Below are positions 33,731 through 36,420 of a DNA stretch of 36,420 bases, one piece after another. This DNA is from Butyrivibrio sp. (GTDB taxonomy: Bacteria; Bacillota_A; Clostridia; Lachnospirales; Lachnospiraceae), in assembly GCA_017996845.1 (NCBI GenBank), contig JAGOGF010000015.1:1-36420 (forward strand), read 5' to 3'. The notes beneath the pieces were generated by a model. That model made no database searches, was not told the DNA's origin, and saw nothing but the letters and a program-made list of their open reading frames with translations. Position 1 is the first letter of the stretch; each line of letters starts with the position of its first letter. The position numbers and the translations under genes were made by a program.

Positions 33731-35617
33731 TCAGACTTCTCTATAATCTCCGTCTACAACATCATCATTCTTGCCGCCTGCTGCGCCGTTCATATCAGGG
33801 CCAGGCTGTGCACCGCTCATATCAGGTCCTGCACCCTGTGCACCTGCTGCTCCCTGCGCACTCTCATAAACTTTTGCAAACAACGCCTGTGCATCATTCA
33901 TCAGTTTTTCTTTCTGGGACTTCAGGGAATCAATCTCACTATCCGTAAGTTCTCTATCCTTCGTCTGCTCCAGCAGTTCCTTCAAAGCCTTCAGATCGTC
34001 TTCAACGGTCTGCTTCTGCGCAGCATCGATCTTATCTCCGACATCTTTGAGTGCCTTTTCAGTCTGGAATACAAACGAATCAGCTTCATTACGCGTATCG
34101 ATTGCTTCTTTTCTCTTCTTGTCCTGTGCTTCAAACTCAGCAGCTTCCTTTACAGCCTTATCAATATCATTATCGGACATGTTGGAACCTGCTGTAATGG
34201 TAATGTGCTGCTCCTTACCTGTTCCAAGATCTTTTGCAGAAACATTTACGATACCGTTGGCATCAATATCAAATGTGACCTCAATCTGCGGAACACCTCT
34301 CATTGCCGGCGGAATTCCATCCAGTCTGAACTGTCCAAGAGACTTGTTATCTTTTGCAAACTGTCTCTCACCCTGCAGAACATTAATATCAACAGCTGTC
34401 TGATTATCTGCAGCAGTAGAGAATACCTGACTCTTTTTGGTCGGAATCGTCGTATTGCGTTCGATCAGTCTGGTAGCTACACCACCCATTGTCTCAATGG
34501 AAAGTGACAAAGGTGTAACATCCAGAAGCAGGATATCCCCTGCGCCTGCATCTCCTGCAAGCTTACCACCCTGAACACTTGCGCCGACTGCTACACATTC
34601 ATCCGGGTTCAGATTCTTACTGGGTTCCTGTCCTGTCAGCTGTTTTACTTTTTCAACAACACAAGGAATACGGGTAGATCCGCCTACCAGAAGAACTTTA
34701 CCAAGATCGCCATTTGTAAGTCCCGCATCCTTCATTGCATTCTGTACCGGAAGTGCTGTCTTTTCAACCAGATCAGCAATCAGTTCTTCGAACTTCGCTC
34801 TTGTCAGGTCGACATCAAAGTGCTTCGGACCTTCTGCCGTTGCTGTAATGAAAGGAAGATTAATGTTGGTCGTTGTAGATGAGGAAAGTTCTTTCTTGGC
34901 CTTTTCTGCTGCTTCCTTAAGTCTCTGCATTGCCATCTTATCGCCGGAAAGATCTACTCCTTCCTTTTCCTTGAAGGTCTCAACCATCCAGTTCATGACA
35001 CGCTGGTCAAAATCATCACCGCCAAGATGTGTATCACCGTTTGTAGACAGAACTTCGATAACGCCATCACCGATTTCGATAATGGATACATCAAATGTAC
35101 CGCCGCCAAGATCATAAACCATGATCTTCTGTTCCTTTTCATTATCAAGACCATAAGCAAGAGCTGCCGCTGTAGGCTCGTTGATGATACGCTTTACATC
35201 AAGACCTGCAATTTTACCTGCATCCTTGGTTGCCTGACGCTGTGCATCATTGAAATAAGCCGGAACCGTAATAACTGCTTCCGTTACTTTTTCTCCAAGA
35301 TACTGCTCTGCATCCGCCTTCAGTTTCTGAAGAATCATTGCAGAAATCATCTGCGGAGAATATTTCTTATCATCAATGGTACGACCACGATCCGTACCCA
35401 TATCTCTCTTGATAGAAGAAATTGTTCTGTCAGCATTTGTTACTGCCTGACGCTTTGCCGGTTCGCCGACAAGTCTCTCACCATTTTTTGTAAATGCGAC
35501 GATAGAAGGTGTTGTTCTTGCTCCTTCCGCATTTGCTATAACTGTTGGCTTTCCGCCTTCCATAACTGCTACGCAGCTATTTGTAGTACCAAGATCGATA
35601 CCTATAATCTTACCCAT
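33731..35617 (-). CDS. dnaK: Chaperone DnaK (Hsp70)
   Basis: ATP-driven chaperone. The 628 residues begin with [20 protein letters not shown] and contain [14 protein letters not shown] (about 142-155), [10 protein letters not shown] (about 170-179) and [10 protein letters not shown] (about 310-320) in the ATPase domain; the linker [15 protein letters not shown] (about 363-377); the substrate-binding domain; and a Gly/Ala/Pro-rich tail ending [11 protein letters not shown]. The sequence lacks the 24-residue insert found in the ATPase domain of Gram-negative DnaK, in keeping with a Gram-positive source. GGAGGTAAC stands before the ATG. It lies between grpE and dnaJ. Confidence 0.99.
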   Translation of the reverse strand: MGKIIGIDLGTTNSCVAVMEGGKPTVIANAEGARTTPSIVAFTKNGERLVGEPAKRQAVTNADRTISSIKRDMGTDRGRTIDDKKYSPQMISAMILQKLKADAEQYLGEKVTEAVITVPAYFNDAQRQATKDAGKIAGLDVKRIINEPTAAALAYGLDNEKEQKIMVYDLGGGTFDVSIIEIGDGVIEVLSTNGDTHLGGDDFDQRVMNWMVETFKEKEGVDLSGDKMAMQRLKEAAEKAKKELSSSTTTNINLPFITATAEGPKHFDVDLTRAKFEELIADLVEKTALPVQNAMKDAGLTNGDLGKVLLVGGSTRIPCVVEKVKQLTGQEPSKNLNPDECVAVGASVQGGKLAGDAGAGDILLLDVTPLSLSIETMGGVATRLIERNTTIPTKKSQVFSTAADNQTAVDINVLQGERQFAKDNKSLGQFRLDGIPPAMRGVPQIEVTFDIDANGIVNVSAKDLGTGKEQHITITAGSNMSDNDIDKAVKEAAEFEAQDKKRKEAIDTRNEADSFVFQTEKALKDVGDKIDAAQKQTVEDDLKALKELLEQTKDRELTDSEIDSLKSQKEKLMNDAQALFAKVYESAQGAAGAQGAGPDMSGAQPGPDMNGAAGGKNDDVVDGDYREV

Positions 35618-35692
35618 TGTCTGTTACCTCCATATTTTCAGTTTGTGTCATATTGTTTTTCTATGTAAAAAAAGCTTATAAAATAAAAGAAA

Positions 35693-36370
35693 CTATTTCG
35701 CTACAGACACCATTGCATGTCTGAGCACCGTATCATGAAACAGATAGCCCTTTTGCAGTTCCTGTGCAACATATCCTGACTCAACCTCTTCACTGTCCAC
35801 CTGCATTACTGCATTGTGATAATTCGGATCAAACTCTTTCCCTGCTGCTTCAATCGGTTTTACACCAAGATCCTCAAATTGTTTCATCAGCTGCTTGTAT
35901 ATTTTATTCATTCCATCCGCAAAAGCACTTTCCCGCTGGTCTTCCGGAATCATCTCAAGGCCACGTTCAAAATTATCAACAATCGGGAGCATTTTTTCAA
36001 TCACACTACCGGCTCCCGCATCAAACATCTGCGCTTTTTCTTTATCGGTACGCTTGCGGAAATTATCAAATTCTGCAACCTGGCGAACATATTTATCCTG
36101 TATTTCATCCAGTTTTTCCTTAAGCGGATCTTTCTTTTCTTTTTTGCCGAACAGAGATTTTTTTTCTGTTACGTCCGGTTCTTTGGATTCTTCCTTGCTT
36201 TCTGTTTGTGGCTTTTCTTTTTCCTGGTTATCTTGTGCCTCTTCTGTGCCAGATTCACATTCTGTTTTCTCTTCCTGTTTTTCCGATGCCGTATCCGGCT
36301 TTTTTTCCTTGGATTCCTTCTCGAGATCTTCCATGATATCCTCCAGAATTTTCTTTTCCTGATCCTTCAA
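35693..36370 (-). CDS. grpE: Nucleotide exchange factor GrpE
   Basis: Cytoplasmic exchange factor that releases ADP from DnaK. The 225 residues have a long, highly charged N-terminus (1-80, Lys/Glu/Ser-rich), then the coiled coil (about 80-125; YVRQVAEFDNFRKRTDKEK) and the beta-domain (about 165-225; VKPIEAAGKEFDPNYHNAVM, and VLRHAMVSVAK at the end). The N-terminus is longer than in many GrpE proteins. The start is TTG, 13 nt after a TAG that appears to end hrcA; GAGGTAAGGG precedes it. The first in-frame ATG is 12 codons in, so TTG is likely but not certain. Confidence 0.93.
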   Translation of the reverse strand: MKDQEKKILEDIMEDLEKESKEKKPDTASEKQEEKTECESGTEEAQDNQEKEKPQTESKEESKEPDVTEKKSLFGKKEKKDPLKEKLDEIQDKYVRQVAEFDNFRKRTDKEKAQMFDAGAGSVIEKMLPIVDNFERGLEMIPEDQRESAFADGMNKIYKQLMKQFEDLGVKPIEAAGKEFDPNYHNAVMQVDSEEVESGYVAQELQKGYLFHDTVLRHAMVSVAK

Positions 36371-36384
36371 TTCCCTTACCTCGC

Positions 36385-36420
36385 CTATTTCTTTCTGTAC
36401 AGAGTATCCAACTGATGCAT
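36385..36420 (-). CDS. hrcA: C-terminal end of a probable HrcA repressor (partial)
   Basis: Eleven codons and a TAG at the window edge, in frame to the left of the cut: MHQLDTLYRKK. HrcA proteins often end in a short helix of this kind, and hrcA is the normal neighbour of grpE in this operon. The fragment is too short for sequence proof; the call rests mainly on position. Confidence 0.5.
   Translation of the reverse strand: MHQLDTLYRKK

Noticed and set aside
33680..34507. Plus-strand open frame opposite dnaK (275 codons)
   Set aside because: Antisense shadow of dnaK; Cys/Ile/Ser-rich, no ribosome site, no family likeness.

Overview
This window is a stretch of housekeeping chromosome from a low-G+C Gram-positive anaerobe of the Clostridia, most likely a Lachnospiraceae member. 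The evidence is gene order and protein families: hrcA-grpE-dnaK-dnaJ with prmA-rsmE next to it; ireB-ruvX-DUF1292-fur-RNase J-mltG-like-trmR-U32; a thiI/cysteine desulfurase pair; a DUF5722 pair; and a small YjfB-type protein. The species is inferred, not shown. Nearly all genes lie on the minus strand; only the YjfB-like gene and an HPr-like gene are on plus. I see no mobile element, rRNA or CRISPR. There is one tRNA, tRNA-Gln(CUG).

Regions from right to left, in the direction of most transcription. (1) 36420-32374: the last codons of a probable hrcA, then grpE, dnaK, dnaJ and a strong terminator. (2) 32322-27957: prmA, rsmE, a cysteine desulfurase and thiI (protein and RNA methylation, sulfur delivery for tRNA thiolation), with an 82-nt-period repeat just before thiI. 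(3) 27950-26187: a plus-strand HPr-like gene lacking the phospho-histidine, divergent from mtaB. (4) 26193-20403: a long operon whose promoter overlaps the mtaB stop codon: ireB, ruvX, DUF1292, a Fur-family regulator, RNase J, a shortened MltG-like protein, trmR and a U32 protein (probable trhP). The last two fit wobble-uridine modification. (5) 20324-20170: tRNA-Gln with its own promoter and terminator.

(6) 20136-14083: a promoter, two tandem secreted DUF5722 proteins with glycosidase-like motifs, an acyl-ACP thioesterase, cvfB and a CPBP membrane protease, ending at a hairpin shared with the convergent YjfB-like gene. (7) 13693-13022: a divergent TagA/WecG-like protein. (8) 12942-7349: a CdaR/PucR-type regulator followed by ftsE, ftsX, a coiled-coil M23 peptidase and an S41 protease, apparently one operon for peptidoglycan hydrolysis at division, with a clear terminator. 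(9) 7260-5327: a PP2C phosphatase and a soluble Ser/Thr kinase overlapping by 4 nt. (10) 5311-123: uvrB-uvrA behind a LexA-like box, then a terminator.

Several starts were moved from the longest open frame because of the Shine-Dalgarno and promoter context (mtaB, prmA, ftsX, ftsE, the CPBP gene and both DUF5722 genes). The points I find most worth a second look are the paired DUF5722 proteins, the coding-like repeat before thiI, the His-less HPr, the MltG homologue without its catalytic half, and the regulator-FtsEX-hydrolase operon.
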